64,000 bases of DNA from Haliotis asinina (taxonomy: Eukaryota; Mollusca; Gastropoda; Lepetellida; Haliotidae). The translations under genes were made by a program, and so were the position numbers. The stretch spans positions 26,603,118 to 26,667,117 of the forward strand of contig NC_090280.1 in the NCBI RefSeq assembly GCF_037392515.1, written 5' to 3'. The notes beneath the pieces were generated by a model that was not told the origin of the DNA, ran no database searches, and worked only from the letters and a program-made list of their open reading frames with translations. Shown here piece after piece: positions 1 to 11,052 of the stretch; the first letter of the stretch is position 1, and each line of letters opens with the position of its first letter.

Positions 1-2020
1 GTCGCTTTTTCGTATTGACGCATTTTGCTTACAGTGTGTGCTTGCATTATATTTCATCCGCGACAAATTGAAAACGCAGTTTTGTTAAGAAATGGAAAAC
101 CTGAATAGAGACAGTTAAAATGACCCGTGGAATTTTCGTTCGCATGTTTTGTAGACAAAAAATGACTGGGTGATGATATATGACATTATATTTAATAATG
201 AAAGGCGTTTAATAGTATGATTGTCATATAGTTGCGTTGCTTGCCAAACATTTAACAAAAACATTACTGTTGAGAGGAACATAAAAACTGCGTTTTCAAA
301 ATCTTTTTGCATCATTTATTTAATTATGGTGTACGATGTTTTTACAACTGCTTGGTAGAAATGATAAACATGTATGTTAGTGTTGCAGTGGTTACGGTTG
401 TCTTTTTGTTTTCCTAACAAGATGGCTGTTCGTGAAACGAGTGGAGACCAAAAAAAATTAATGTCAGGAAAGTAAAGTTCCGTAGCCAGTTTAGGGTGGA
501 ATATTAATGTTACAGACGAAGGGTATCAATTTGCAGCGGTACTGGTCAGAATATATCAAACGAATCAGTATAAGGTATCCAATTTCGTGGCCAGTGTTTT
601 GTGTTTTAACCCCAAACAGAAAAAAGACAACGGACATCGGAATTTCCAAGATTTAAGTGAGACTCTAAACATCGAAAACACTTTCACTTTATAACTGGTA
701 TGAGTTCGTGCTATTGTTGAAGGATTGAAGCCACTTGAAATGAGTCATGAACAATCATAAAGATACAATATTAATGTAACTGAATCAGGCTTTGCTTTGT
801 TTTCCTTTTCCGCGTTCTTTTCATTTTTCATTCAAGGGGTGTGTCGTCAGCTATGCTTTGAAAGAGCTTGTAGTAAAATATTTTGAAATAAAGGCGATTT
901 TGCTCACAAGCGTACTATGTTAAGATTCAAATTCCGTGCCCACGCTCGGTTTGTTGTGGCTGTGATAAGAGCAAAGGTATTGTTACACTTCCCATCTCAT
1001 TTAGTACGAAAAACAATAACACTGGATTGGAACTTCTGTACTTGTTACCACAGCACGTAATTCTGTGATTCTGTGTAGAGGGAGAGGGTGGAAGGTGGAA
1101 GGTGGCACACAACATTTCACAGCTATGATTTACGCAACACAGGGAAAAACATTTTACTTTGTTATTTCACACAGTGTTGTGTTTCTCTGTGTATGAAAAA
1201 GGAGGATGGGGAAACGTTAATAAATGTTTTCTCACATTAGGCTACACTCGATACTGTGGTCCTGTATAGAGGGGACCGAAAGATGTCTCCTCTGGTGGTA
1301 TTGTATGAAGTACTATCATCACCCCTATTTCGGGATTCGTATCGTATAGCAGCTGTAGTACACACATTTTTGGCAGTATGTCGTCATGACTAAAACTGTA
1401 GTATCGGGATATATCGTATCGCAGGTTGCATGCCTGTACGATGTACCAGCACTACTAATTATGTTGAAGTAAAACGTTACAGCTACCTTTGCTTCATTCT
1501 GAATCGAAGTACAAGTATCCAGTAAATATATGACATGCCAAAAGTATAAGACTATATTTACTCAGAAGAAAATCTTTCTGAAACAGAACATGCAAAAACT
1601 ACAAACGAAAGAATATATGAGAATAATGAGTACTTGTTGAAAACTGGACTGTGACAGTTTCAACATTTGGTCTACATCCCTTTCCGTGGACGGTCTTATT
1701 TACAGCACGAAATATAAAAACCACCAGCTATGTTGTAAAAGAAAGAAAGGGCAGAGGAAAATTCATATATTCTCTAACCATCAAAACATACCACACTCGA
1801 GTACAAGTTAAGTCATATTCCAGCTATATGACAGCGGTCTGTGAGTCAAAGAGGAATAGGAATACTATTCCTTTCATGTTCATGCATTACTAAAAATACT
1901 GTAAATCCGTTATAAACAATAGTTGTGATACTCAATGAAGTTTTTCACGAACTCAGAATCAGAAATACTGATATAGAAAGGTAGGTTTTTAAAAGCATTT
2001 GTGTTGCTAGTATACATCCT
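1..2020. other. No gene recognised
   Basis: AT-rich sequence. The open frames are short and lack exon-like borders or recognisable domains. No repeat family was recognised either. Confidence 0.5.
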
Positions 2021-2024
2021 TGAT

Positions 2025-2255
2025 GCACAGCCATGCGTGGTGTTGGCGTGACACGTGTACTGTCCTGACACAGATACATCTATCTACAGCTGGCATATAA
2101 AACACAAACTCCCTGTGTCCTGTAATCACCACCTGTCTGAATGTGTTCCACCAGGTTACAGTGCAGGCAGGGTTACAGGCAGTTACATCTCATTTTCAGT
2201 GGGTCACCTTCTGATACATCCTGCCTGCCGCTTAACAGCACCGTGTCTGGTTCAT
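2025..2255 (-). pseudogene. Decayed Ig-domain exon, copy of receptor Ig3
   Basis: On the minus strand this matches the third Ig exon of the receptor at 43454-43720 closely over most of its length, including the acceptor (TTTTCAG at the 2255 side), the region coding the Cys-rich B strand (NPACTVTWW-like) and the F strand (QYTCH-like). The reading frame is lost: about 2 bases are missing after the first conserved Cys codon, and about 4 bases (a GATA repeat) are added before the F strand. The 3' border has also drifted. It lies downstream of the Ig1-like copy at 2625-3102, in the same order as in the intact gene, but no Ig2-like exon is visible between them. It is best read as the remains of a duplicated receptor gene. 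Confidence 0.7.
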
Positions 2256-2624
2256 CTGAAAAGAATTGTAATATATTTTCTCTATCAGAACACGTGCATT
2301 ATATATGTATCCGATATATATGTAACTGTGATATCGTTGTCTTCCAAAGGTTAGAATGCTCGCCCCGAGGAACGTTGCTGGTCATGCGGAAAACTTGCCA
2401 TTGCCATTGTTTTTCCCATAGTGATAATGAAGTGGTTCAGTGAAATAAAATGACTGGATAGGGTATGATTTCATTTGAAAGGATCCAAGATTCTATTCCT
2501 CGGGTTACTTTCTCATGAGAGACTCCAACTCACTCAATCAGTCAATCATTGTGTCTCAGAAACAAGCTTTTAATGTGAATTGTCTGTTTGGTACACTAAT
2601 CATGCTCAGATTATCTTTACACAC

Positions 2625-3102
2625 AGGCAGTGCAAGAAGTTGAGCCTCATGAGTCACGTATCCGCTAAACGTGCTTAAGTTGTAGACTCCGGCTTCCTGT
2701 ACGTCAACACTGTGGAATGTGAGACTGATCATGACTAGCTTCCTCCCCTCCTGGAATGTATTGACAGTCAGCTGAACCCTCGTCCCGTTCACTGTGTGTG
2801 TATTGACAGTCAGCTGAATCCTCGTCCCGTTCACTGTGTGTGTATTGACAGTCTCTTGAATTCTGGTCTCGCTCACTGTGTGTGTATTGACAGTCAGCTG
2901 AATCCTCGTCCCATACCCTCTGTATGTGTTGATACTTGCAGGCGGAAGCCTTTTTTCATTCATAATGAACAGGACAGTGGAATCATTTCGTTTGGGCTTC
3001 CCTTAATGGTATATGGTAGAATATACCTTAAAACCCGTGTCTGACTGACTCATACTCCAAGGTGTTGACACTTTGTCCGACACCAGTGTTGGTATAAGAA
3101 GC
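2625..3102 (-). pseudogene. Ig1-like exon copy with internal repeat expansion
   Basis: This is a minus-strand copy of the receptor's first Ig exon (45389-45730). It shares the start (CAG then GCTTCTTATACC), the VGQ-V-N region, the SQS-TGFK segment, the strand coding FHSVDVQ-AGVY and the downstream stretch that holds the donor in the intact copy. The donor (GTAAGT in the intact gene) is no longer recognisable. The 5' third seems out of frame with the open 3' part. The middle of the domain is expanded by a 42-bp tandem repeat (2759-2926). Like the intact copy it lacks the usual Ig cysteine in the F strand (AGVYNLS). Expression is doubtful. Confidence 0.7.
2759..2926. repeat. 42-bp minisatellite inside an Ig-like exon
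   Basis: Four head-to-tail copies of a 42-bp unit, each coding about 14 residues on the minus strand (VNTHTVNGTRIQLT-like). The intact paralogue at 45.5 kb has one copy of this segment. The period is a multiple of three, so each added unit keeps the frame. Confidence 0.85.
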
Positions 3103-3252
3103 CTGCACGTATTACAAACACAACTTTACTATACCGTTGATTAAAGGTAAATGCAGAAGAAGATCTACCAAACATCCACAGCTTTTTACGTAAAATGTGG
3201 CATCATTATCATTTCATAAGATGCACAACTGATATTTAACCCATGGCAAAGA

Positions 3253-3330
3253 AGTGAGTGAGTGAATTACGATTTTAAGTCACATCGGCAATATTTCAAC
3301 CATATCGTGACTATAAACAAGTTACAATTG
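3253..3330 (-). mobile_element. SINE remnant (3' part)
   Basis: It begins with GAGTGAGTGAAT and continues with an 'acatcggcaatatttcaaccatatcgtgac'-type core, the inverted 3' end of a SINE family related to others here (compare 10741-10800). The head is not recognisable. Confidence 0.5.
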
Positions 3331-4790
3331 CAGAATTTCTCATGGTAAATTATAACACCTGTCGGCATAGGACAGTAAAAATAACTAGAATATCACATAT
3401 ATAATTGTCAAACTAATATGAAAATCTAAAATATACTAACCATGAAAGAAAAACGTCAAACAACTACAGTAATGATTGTTCCACATTGTCTCTCTGCGCG
3501 TCGCTCCACAAGCGATGTCACGCAGCACTTAGAGAATAATACAAACATTGTCCTAATCATTCTCACATGTGAAATGTCACTTTTTGTCATGTTAGTCTTG
3601 ATTTTTTAAAATGCCACAATTTTGCCTTTAATATGATTTAGTCATTCAGCTATTCCATTAGTTTCAGTAAATCCAGATATGTGCGTGTAACTGAGGTGTG
3701 GATATGTTCCTTTCCATTGTTTCATTGCACAATATTGATACGGTACTTTTTTCAGTTTGTTTTATGTCAGTTTTGATATTCTATGGTAATTCTTTGATTG
3801 TATATTTTCATGTGGTACAGGTTTGTGCAACAATATTATGTCTGTCATATGAAATGTCTTTACATCGTATCTTAGACTTATAAATACGAACTTCCGTCAT
3901 TGTGGCAAATGCATATTATCCCATCGCCACTAACCCCCCTGTATCTTCTGGGCCGATAGTTGAAGGGTTGTACTTTACTATAAATCATTAGCTTAAGGCA
4001 CATTTGTCGAATTCTGATTGATCAGCAGCCAAATCATTAGACACCAAATCATTATTACGTAGGTGAATTTGTCACGGTATACGAACCGTGCATCCCGTCA
4101 AATCTGTGTTTACAGGAGTTGTACAAATGACGTAGACGTCAGATGGAATGGAAAAGTTCACAGAAAATAAAATCTCTATATATGTAAATTGTCGTTTATC
4201 AAAACCTCAAATTCAATCATAGTAATGCTACACTGAACCATCCCGAGTTATTTCCCTTTATGCGCAATCAGGATAAACCATGGTGAAACGTTTTGCGTCT
4301 CACTCTGCCGCAGACTGAATGCTGATTTATAAGGATAAGTTGAATAAAAGATCTTGACAGTAATAAATTCGCCACACGGTGTTTCGAAAGAGTTACGGGA
4401 CTGTAAGACCCTTGGTAATTGAAATACGGAATTTTCAAAACACCTTGTAACCAATGATCTTTCACAGTGTTCATATTCGGTAGTTCGTAGTTGTTGTTTT
4501 CCGCTGAACAGCCATATTGTCAAAAGGAATATCGTATGTACTGAATGGGTTGAAAATATTCAGTGGAAAAAAAATCACGGATAAACTACCTTTACAGATT
4601 TGGAAAGAACATTAACAAAAGCAGAAAAGATTGAAATCGCATTCCCATGTACGTCACCGTATAAGGTAGTTGAAAACAACGTCCACATACGTGTTGCCAT
4701 AAAGAAACATGTGCAGTTAGTCACACATACTCATACAACACACTGGAGACTACATTTAATACTTGGAGTTTTAACAGGACAATAAAAACA
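3331..4790. other. No gene recognised
   Basis: Short, AT-rich open frames only. None shows domains or convincing splice borders. Confidence 0.45.
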
Positions 4791-4795
4791 ACATT

Positions 4796-5665
4796 TACAA
4801 ATTTGTCTCTGAAACGAAACTGTAAAACACAAACTTCACGAATGTATCACGATAGTAAAACAGTAAAGCACAAGATTCACAAACAACTTCGGTAAATTGT
4901 TTGAGTGGCATTCTAGAAGCTGGGAAGCTGGGACGAACTTTATGAATAATTTCGAAAGGGCGATGTTTTGGATACAGATTCTTGTACCGTTGTCAAGCAG
5001 TTTATAAAACTGGCTGAGCATAGGGGTAAGGCATAAAAGCCGGAGATGTACAAATGGGAGGTATAGTTTAACAAGGTGGAGATGTTTAGACAGCTGATTG
5101 GGCTTTGTAGGCCAGTGTCAAGCAACTGGCATCATCGCCTAATTCATCATCTAATTGTGTTAATTATCTTATTTTCATGTTGTCTTTGTTACTTTCAGTA
5201 TATATACTTGACACCACTGCATTTTACAGTCCTCCTCGACAACGGTACGCGAATCTGTATCACAACGTGGCACTCCTGTAATGAAGCAGCTGTTATCCAG
5301 TGCGTCAATTTCATGCCACTGTAACGAAACTGTGAAGCAGAAGAATCACGGATATGTTATGACAGTAAAATACAACATTCACAACTATGGCACTGTAACA
5401 AAACCGTAAACAATCAATATTCACGCACGTACGGCTGCAACAAAGTATTACAACACAACATTCACATCTATATCGTTGTAACAAAATCGTAAAAAAATAT
5501 TCACGCACATACTACTGTAGAAAAACATTAAAACCCAACATTCATAGATATGGCAACGCCAAAAAACTGAGAAACACAGTATTTATGCAACCACAGGAAA
5601 TTGATGATTGGCAACATTCACATGCAACAAAACAGGAAAACAAAACATTCACATGTAACAAAACA
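4796..5665. repeat. Degenerate ~42-45-bp tandem repeat, interrupted
   Basis: The units resemble 'tgtaacaaaaccgtaaa' followed by an acaacattcac stretch and an atctatggcac stretch. They are clearest at 5310-5600 and 4796-4900. Unrelated sequence between about 4905 and 5310 interrupts the array and begins with GGCATTCTAGAAG, the same start as the foldback element at 13790. It is too diverged to count units exactly. Confidence 0.5.
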
Positions 5666-5749
5666 GGACAACACTACATCCATATTTCTGTTACTCATTC
5701 TGGTACAATATAACTGAATCTGTTACATTTCTCACAGATGAATAAAATC

Positions 5750-6314
5750 ATTTTCCCATTCAAACAATTTCGCACTCATATGGGTAATATATAAATGTAA
5801 ACATGTTTCCTCTACAGCGAACAGCGAATGAAACTTAACCCAGGAAGTCTAGTCGAACCCAACATATTGTACAGATAAAAAAATAAAAATGCCGCACAGA
5901 GGGTTCGAGTGATCCTGGCACGGTCTGGCTGGTAAGGCCCATCATCGGCTCTGGGTCCTTGCCCTAATACACGCAGCCCAGACAGCCAATGGGATTTCTC
6001 CCAGGAAACACTGCCTAGTCGAACCCACTCAGAACTTTCATCAGAATATGAAGACTCCCCAGCACTGCAACCTTCTGCATTATCCAGAATGTCAGAAGTC
6101 ATGTGCTCCCGGGGGAGAACCCAGGCGCGAACCTCATTGGAGTCAAGAGATTAGGCGGTACCAAAATACTGGCACCGAGAACAATGGGTAACTTGACGAC
6201 GGTGTACTCTTGATGCACGTGCGACATTGCAAAGACTAGGTCCGCATATTTTGCATGCTTTTCCTGAATCTTGCCATTCACGTTGCTGTCAAAAGAAACA
6301 GAAAACATTATCAT
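5750..6314 (-). mobile_element. LINE 3' end (ORF2 C-terminus and 3' UTR)
   Basis: The minus-strand frame at 6314-6099 contains EKHAKYADLVFAM and TVVKLPIVLGA, which resembles the C-terminal segment of LINE ORF2 proteins (a 'KY.DL' helix, then a 'VVPIV.GA' strand). Downstream to about 5750 is a non-coding-looking tail. No reverse-transcriptase core is present, so this is a 5'-truncated copy. Assignment rests on motif recall. Confidence 0.5.
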
Positions 6315-7600
6315 TATTATAGTAATTAGTTATTGGTGAAAGGTTTCCTCTGCGTGTTGTCGAGAGGACGACGAGAGGTAAGATATATGTGAATGGTGCA
6401 TCGTAAATTCACAAAACAATGTTGTGCTGAGGAAATGCTACATAGTCATGTCATATTCTGTTCACTATATTGTTATTAGGTGAAAATGCATCCCTGAACC
6501 ATTAGACAATTACATCAGATTGTGTATTAGATTTGCAGTTTGCTAATGAGTCATAACGGTGAGGCACGACATGCAGACAGAAGGTCAGTAGAGAATGGCG
6601 TTTAGCCGTACGTTATGGGAAGAGAACCAGAACACATTCGTCGTGAAAGACATAATGGAACAAATAACAAGTCAAGGAAAAGCGGTGTCATTCATCCAGT
6701 TACCACACATGATGTCCATCCAATCACGACACACATAAGTGCAATGTCAGATACAGGATTAACCAAACAAAACGGTGAGTTGAAACATGAGATCAAGATC
6801 AGGCCAGGCTTGAACTGTATAAAAAGACAGGTTTGGCGCTGGTTGAGTGGTGAGCGACTCAACGGTGAGTGGTGAGCGAAGTCAATTTACGCCACTCAGT
6901 TGCCCAGTGTATTGTGAGCCTGCCCTGTCTGTTGGTGACGTTGTAGTTAGAGAGATGGACTGAGACAGAGTAAAAGCTGAATGAGTACAAACCTGGTGTT
7001 GCGTTTATCTTTGAATGAATGTGTGGCAGTACATGAAGGTAATGTGATTAGTTCCGAGTCACGGTCGTCCGACCCCTCACTCCTTGACCTAGCATCCTGC
7101 AACGGACCAAGTGAGTGGAGAGCTACCATCTCCCCCTGGCAATGAGGAACGAGCAGTGTAATCGAGACAGTGTAATCTAGATCTAACCTGCCGTATAATT
7201 CTACTCTTGCATATTGAAAAGTTAACACCTGTACTGGGCATAGACGCTATATAAGTAGTCCGCAGTTAATACTGTGCTTATGTCTGTCAAGACGGTAGTC
7301 ACCTGTCCAACGTACACAAATTATACTGTTTATTCCCAATATAGGATGTCTACCGATTAAAAATAACCCGTGTGAAAACCTCTTTAGAATATACTCTATC
7401 CTAAACTTTGCGACTCAAAAGCGGTCTCATCACAACCAAATTTTACCTAAATATTGCATCTCCTGGAATGCAAACGATTTGACAACACGGACATCCAACC
7501 TACAACTTGTTCAGCTTCACCTGAGCTACTCTATAGATGCACGACACCGTAGGTCAATTGGCACAAGCGGTAGCTCGAGCTAAGTTCACTAAAAGGGGAG
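6315..7600. other. No gene recognised
   Basis: Only short frames. A small local duplication of GAGTGGTGAGCG occurs near 6840-6880. Confidence 0.4.
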
Positions 7601-7664
7601 TGATAGAATCTTAAACGGCGACCTTGCCTCGGCTGTTGGGACGTGTCAATTCACTGACAAAGGT

Positions 7665-7750
7665 TCAGATCAGATCACCATAAGAGGGGCCATGTCGGTA
7701 GTAAAACTACTGTAAATCCCCATGGTCCTAATTATGGTGATCTGCTTTCA
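7665..7750. repeat. Short foldback element
   Basis: Perfect 13-bp inverted arms CAGATCACCATAA (7671-7683) and TTATGGTGATCTG (7732-7744), with further partial pairing inside (ggggccatg against catggtcc). It could form a hairpin of about 75 bp and may be a MITE remnant. Confidence 0.6.
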
Positions 7751-9270
7751 ATTGTTGGTGACCTTTAGCCCCGTTTTTTATATAATGTTGTAATAATTGG
7801 ATTTAGATTATTCCTTCAGATGTTGGTTAGTTTCAAACAATTTAGCCATGCATTAAAACCATGTACTAAGATTAAAATCAAGGACAATGAAGAATACTGC
7901 GAATGAAATGGGATTTACATACCCTCTCTGGGAGACAATATAAGTTGTCTCACTTGTCACGAGAGTACCTCAGACAATGGTCACCGGGGGTCTGGGGAAC
8001 AACGTATTTATCTTACGGAACAAATCAATGATAATTTTCAACTTTTTGAAGCACGGGTACCGGATCGTACATTTCGGCCAACCTGTGTGGATCAAACAAT
8101 TCGAATCGTGCTTCTTGCTGCTTTTTCGCATCTTAGTAAGTCGCTGCGATGTCGTTCCCCTTCTTAATATTCACAGTGACTACATTTGAACATTTTGTCA
8201 AAATTTATTTATTTGACAGAGAGTCAAATGTTTTCGCAGCCATCCCTAGATTTTGCGGACGATGCAAGAAAAACAGATTTAGAGTTATCTCCCTTCCATC
8301 GTTTTCAATCGCAAAACTTCCGTGCATCACGCGTCATTTAATGTTGTTCGAGATAAGAAGAAAACGTAACTACCACGATGTACCGAATGATGTATTGCAA
8401 TACACCGCGCTTGTACACTGGGTACGTTGAAAATAACAGAAGAGCGCTCGGCCAATCAGACAGCGACATTTATGTGTGGTCAGCAATTTTGTTCAGTGTA
8501 TATGAAAATATATAACCAGTCTTCGCTGTTCACAAAATGTCATGCTTTAAGTGATCAGTACACAGTGTGTTCTGTAATGACCAGACAGCTCTGGCGAAAT
8601 TCCGTCGTGATAAACGTGTATGATCACCAAGTTTGATTGTTTGGAGAATGGTGGGGAAGTGACCACTCCAGCATAGGTCATCATTGACCAACCATTCAAA
8701 TTCATTAAATGAGGGAGAACTGATGCGTCTCAAATCTAGGGCAGAATATGTTCCAGTAGCTAGATGTAGACAGGTGTCTGTGTCCTCATTAAATATACAG
8801 AGACTGCTGTCTGATATATATTCCTAAAAATGTTACCTTTATTAGTAATATAGAAACTCCGTCAAAGTGGTCTGTGTCCGCTCATATCGCCCATGGTAAT
8901 ACATTACTTCGGTAGCTGATCGTAAAATTCTGAAGATTAGACTGTTGAATATTAGAGGAAGGAGGTTTATGCAAACTGCATAGAGTCAATGCAATATGCA
9001 GAATAAGACGAGTAGCCACAGTTTAGAGATGTCTATTGAGTAGGACAGGCTATGTATGACACAAAATGCAAGCAGCTCCTGTTGCTTTATCTCCTGGAAG
9101 AGAACAGGAAAGGTAATCACTGTATCGTCTTTGATTAAAGTTATCGGTATCTCTGAGATATGTCTCTAGAAGACGTATTGCTGACGGGTGGAAACATTGT
9201 AACAACAGCTGTATCTCGTTCTAGTTATTTTTGCGTCCTCTACAACTCCATTGCATTATAGTGGGCAATT
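7750..9270. other. No gene recognised
   Basis: Several frames of 60-95 codons occur, but none shows a domain, a leader or matched splice signals. Confidence 0.4.
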
Positions 9271-9273
9271 GAG

Positions 9274-9905
9274 TCATGGTGCCTCAATCGGAGATCTTTC
9301 ACTGGAATGCGTGAAGGACAAACTCCTCCGCCGCCTGTCCTGAGAGGACAGTGTGACCTCTGTGTCCAGAGGTCCACATTGGGTCTCTTGATGAATCTGT
9401 AACGGTAAGGGGACAGTAGGAGGCTTGTCTCTGTTGATGTTTTCCCTTTTCATCTTCTTAGACTTATCTGAGACTGGTTGTGAAGCTAATGTGTCAAATG
9501 TTTTGATTTGAGTTTGTTTGGATTTTTTTCTGTCAGAATTTCCACCTGAGATCCAGACCATGGGAATGTGCCGTAGTTACCTGGTAGGAAGAGGTACCAG
9601 CTTTTTACCTTCGAAATATGAAATATTGGTAGTAAATTTGAGGGTTTCTATATTATTTGTCATATAAGAGGCGGCATTTTGATGCGGCTACATGTCATTT
9701 AGCACACTTGATGCTATTCGTGCATTCAGTTAGGTCAAAAGCATCACTACAAAGGGAGATCACTATGTAATTGCGGCAGACTTTGGCTCTATGAACAAAG
9801 CTTTGACATTTGAAACATCGCCGTTGAGTTGGTACATATTCTTTCACTCAGATGTTAAAACTACCAGCCTTTATGCACTTCGGAAGAACCAACGTGAAAA
9901 TGTAA
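9274..9905 (-). mobile_element. LINE ORF1 remnant with zinc knuckle
   Basis: At about 9840-9770 the minus strand codes RCFKCQSFVHRAKVC, a complete C-x2-C-x4-H-x4-C zinc knuckle. A second Cys-rich stretch (ECTNSIKCAK then AASKC) follows, as in the ORF1 proteins of Jockey-like LINEs. An in-frame stop splits the second knuckle. The frame ending at 9274 (KKSKQTQIK...) is hydrophilic and fits the part after the knuckles. No reverse transcriptase follows, so this is a broken fragment. Confidence 0.6.
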
Positions 9906-10036
9906 AGAAGAATGTGATCAGTTTAACAACTATTCCATCCTCTTTCTATTTTTGAAAATAGTCCTGTGTCTTGTGTTGTTTAAATTCAGTCGCAGCTCTC
10001 GCAGCTATTGTTCAGATCTCGGTACATTCTTTCTAC

Positions 10037-10658
10037 CTTGTCAAAAGAGTCAGCAATGTCCATCGTGTTTGCCACAAGCATAGTTGGGACGATAAGTCCT
10101 GATCTCTCTACGACAGACTCGAAGGATTCACCGCACACCATCAAATATACCAAAACGTAGACGTCACAGGAAGGGAGGGTTTGCTTGAAGGGGAGATGTG
10201 TCTTTGTTGCTGTGTCCACAGTGTTGACTTTTACATCGCACCCTGGATTCCATGATCAGTAGCATCTTTACATATCTTGTTACAACATTTTAATATACTC
10301 CTCACAAAAATGGGCAATGAGTATTTTCAGTGTAATAACTTCATCAATCTCGATAGCGATTTTTGCTGGCGTGTTACTGAAAGGTAAATATTCAAAGAAT
10401 ACATAACATTTAGCGACTGTGAAAGTGAATTATCTGATAGCATTGATAACATCACCCAACCATTACTGTCCTCAGTAACAACATGGAAAATGTGTGGCAT
10501 GAATGTTCACATTTCACACAAGCCGTCTGATCGGTTACAACCTACCTGTAATTATTTCTTTGACACAAGAAGCCCGTCCATGGACGATAGTACGCGAGGA
10601 CGAGTTATTAATGATGTTGTTTAGATCAACAATATCACACATATGGGCTGGCCTGCAC
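10037..10658 (-). CDS. Divergent Ras-like small GTPase, two exons, partial
   Basis: Two minus-strand segments join in phase 1. The upstream exon spans about 10658-10546 (end ..ACAG|GTAGGT). The downstream exon spans 10242-10037 (start AATCCAG|GG, end GACAAG|GTAGAA). The second exon reads like the middle of a Ras-family G domain: a beta strand into VDTAT (usual DTAG), then CDVYVLVYLMVCGESFESV (compare Ras 'FLLVYSVTSRESFE'), then LIVPTMLVANTMDIADS (usual NKxD). The Gly of G3 and the Lys of G4 are changed, so nucleotide binding may be weak or lost. No P-loop exon was found upstream, and the next 3' element is a LINE remnant. It could be a decayed gene or part of a longer one. If the last donor is not used, the frame runs to a stop at 9986. 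Confidence 0.4.
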
Positions 10659-10740
10659 CTGATCTTAATACCACTTAACATGCGTTGGACATTATTGGAA
10701 GTCGTATACGGTCTCCATGTTCACCCATAGACTCTGGACG

Positions 10741-10800
10741 GGTGAGTGAATGAGTTAAAGTTTAAAGACACATCGGCAATATTTCAGCCATAACATGGTT
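10741..10800 (-). mobile_element. SINE remnant
   Basis: GGGTGAGTGAATGAG followed by 'acacatcggcaatatttc'. It is the same inverted 3' end as at 3253-3330. Confidence 0.45.
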
Positions 10801-11052
10801 AAAACTGGTGCTAAATTTGTAATATTCATAATATCTAATACCCTGCAGTAAAAGCACTAGAGTATCAATTGATTAAATTATGATTTAAAACTAGCAAGCA
10901 AATATCTTTAGTAGACAGCTATTTGTTTGGACAATACAATATAATAATGGGCTATTTGTCGCCAACAACTGAAGGTAGATCGCCATACTAGGGTCTGTGG
11001 GCAGTTACATTACTTTTGCTACCTGCATAGACCCTAGCTGGATTTACATCAT

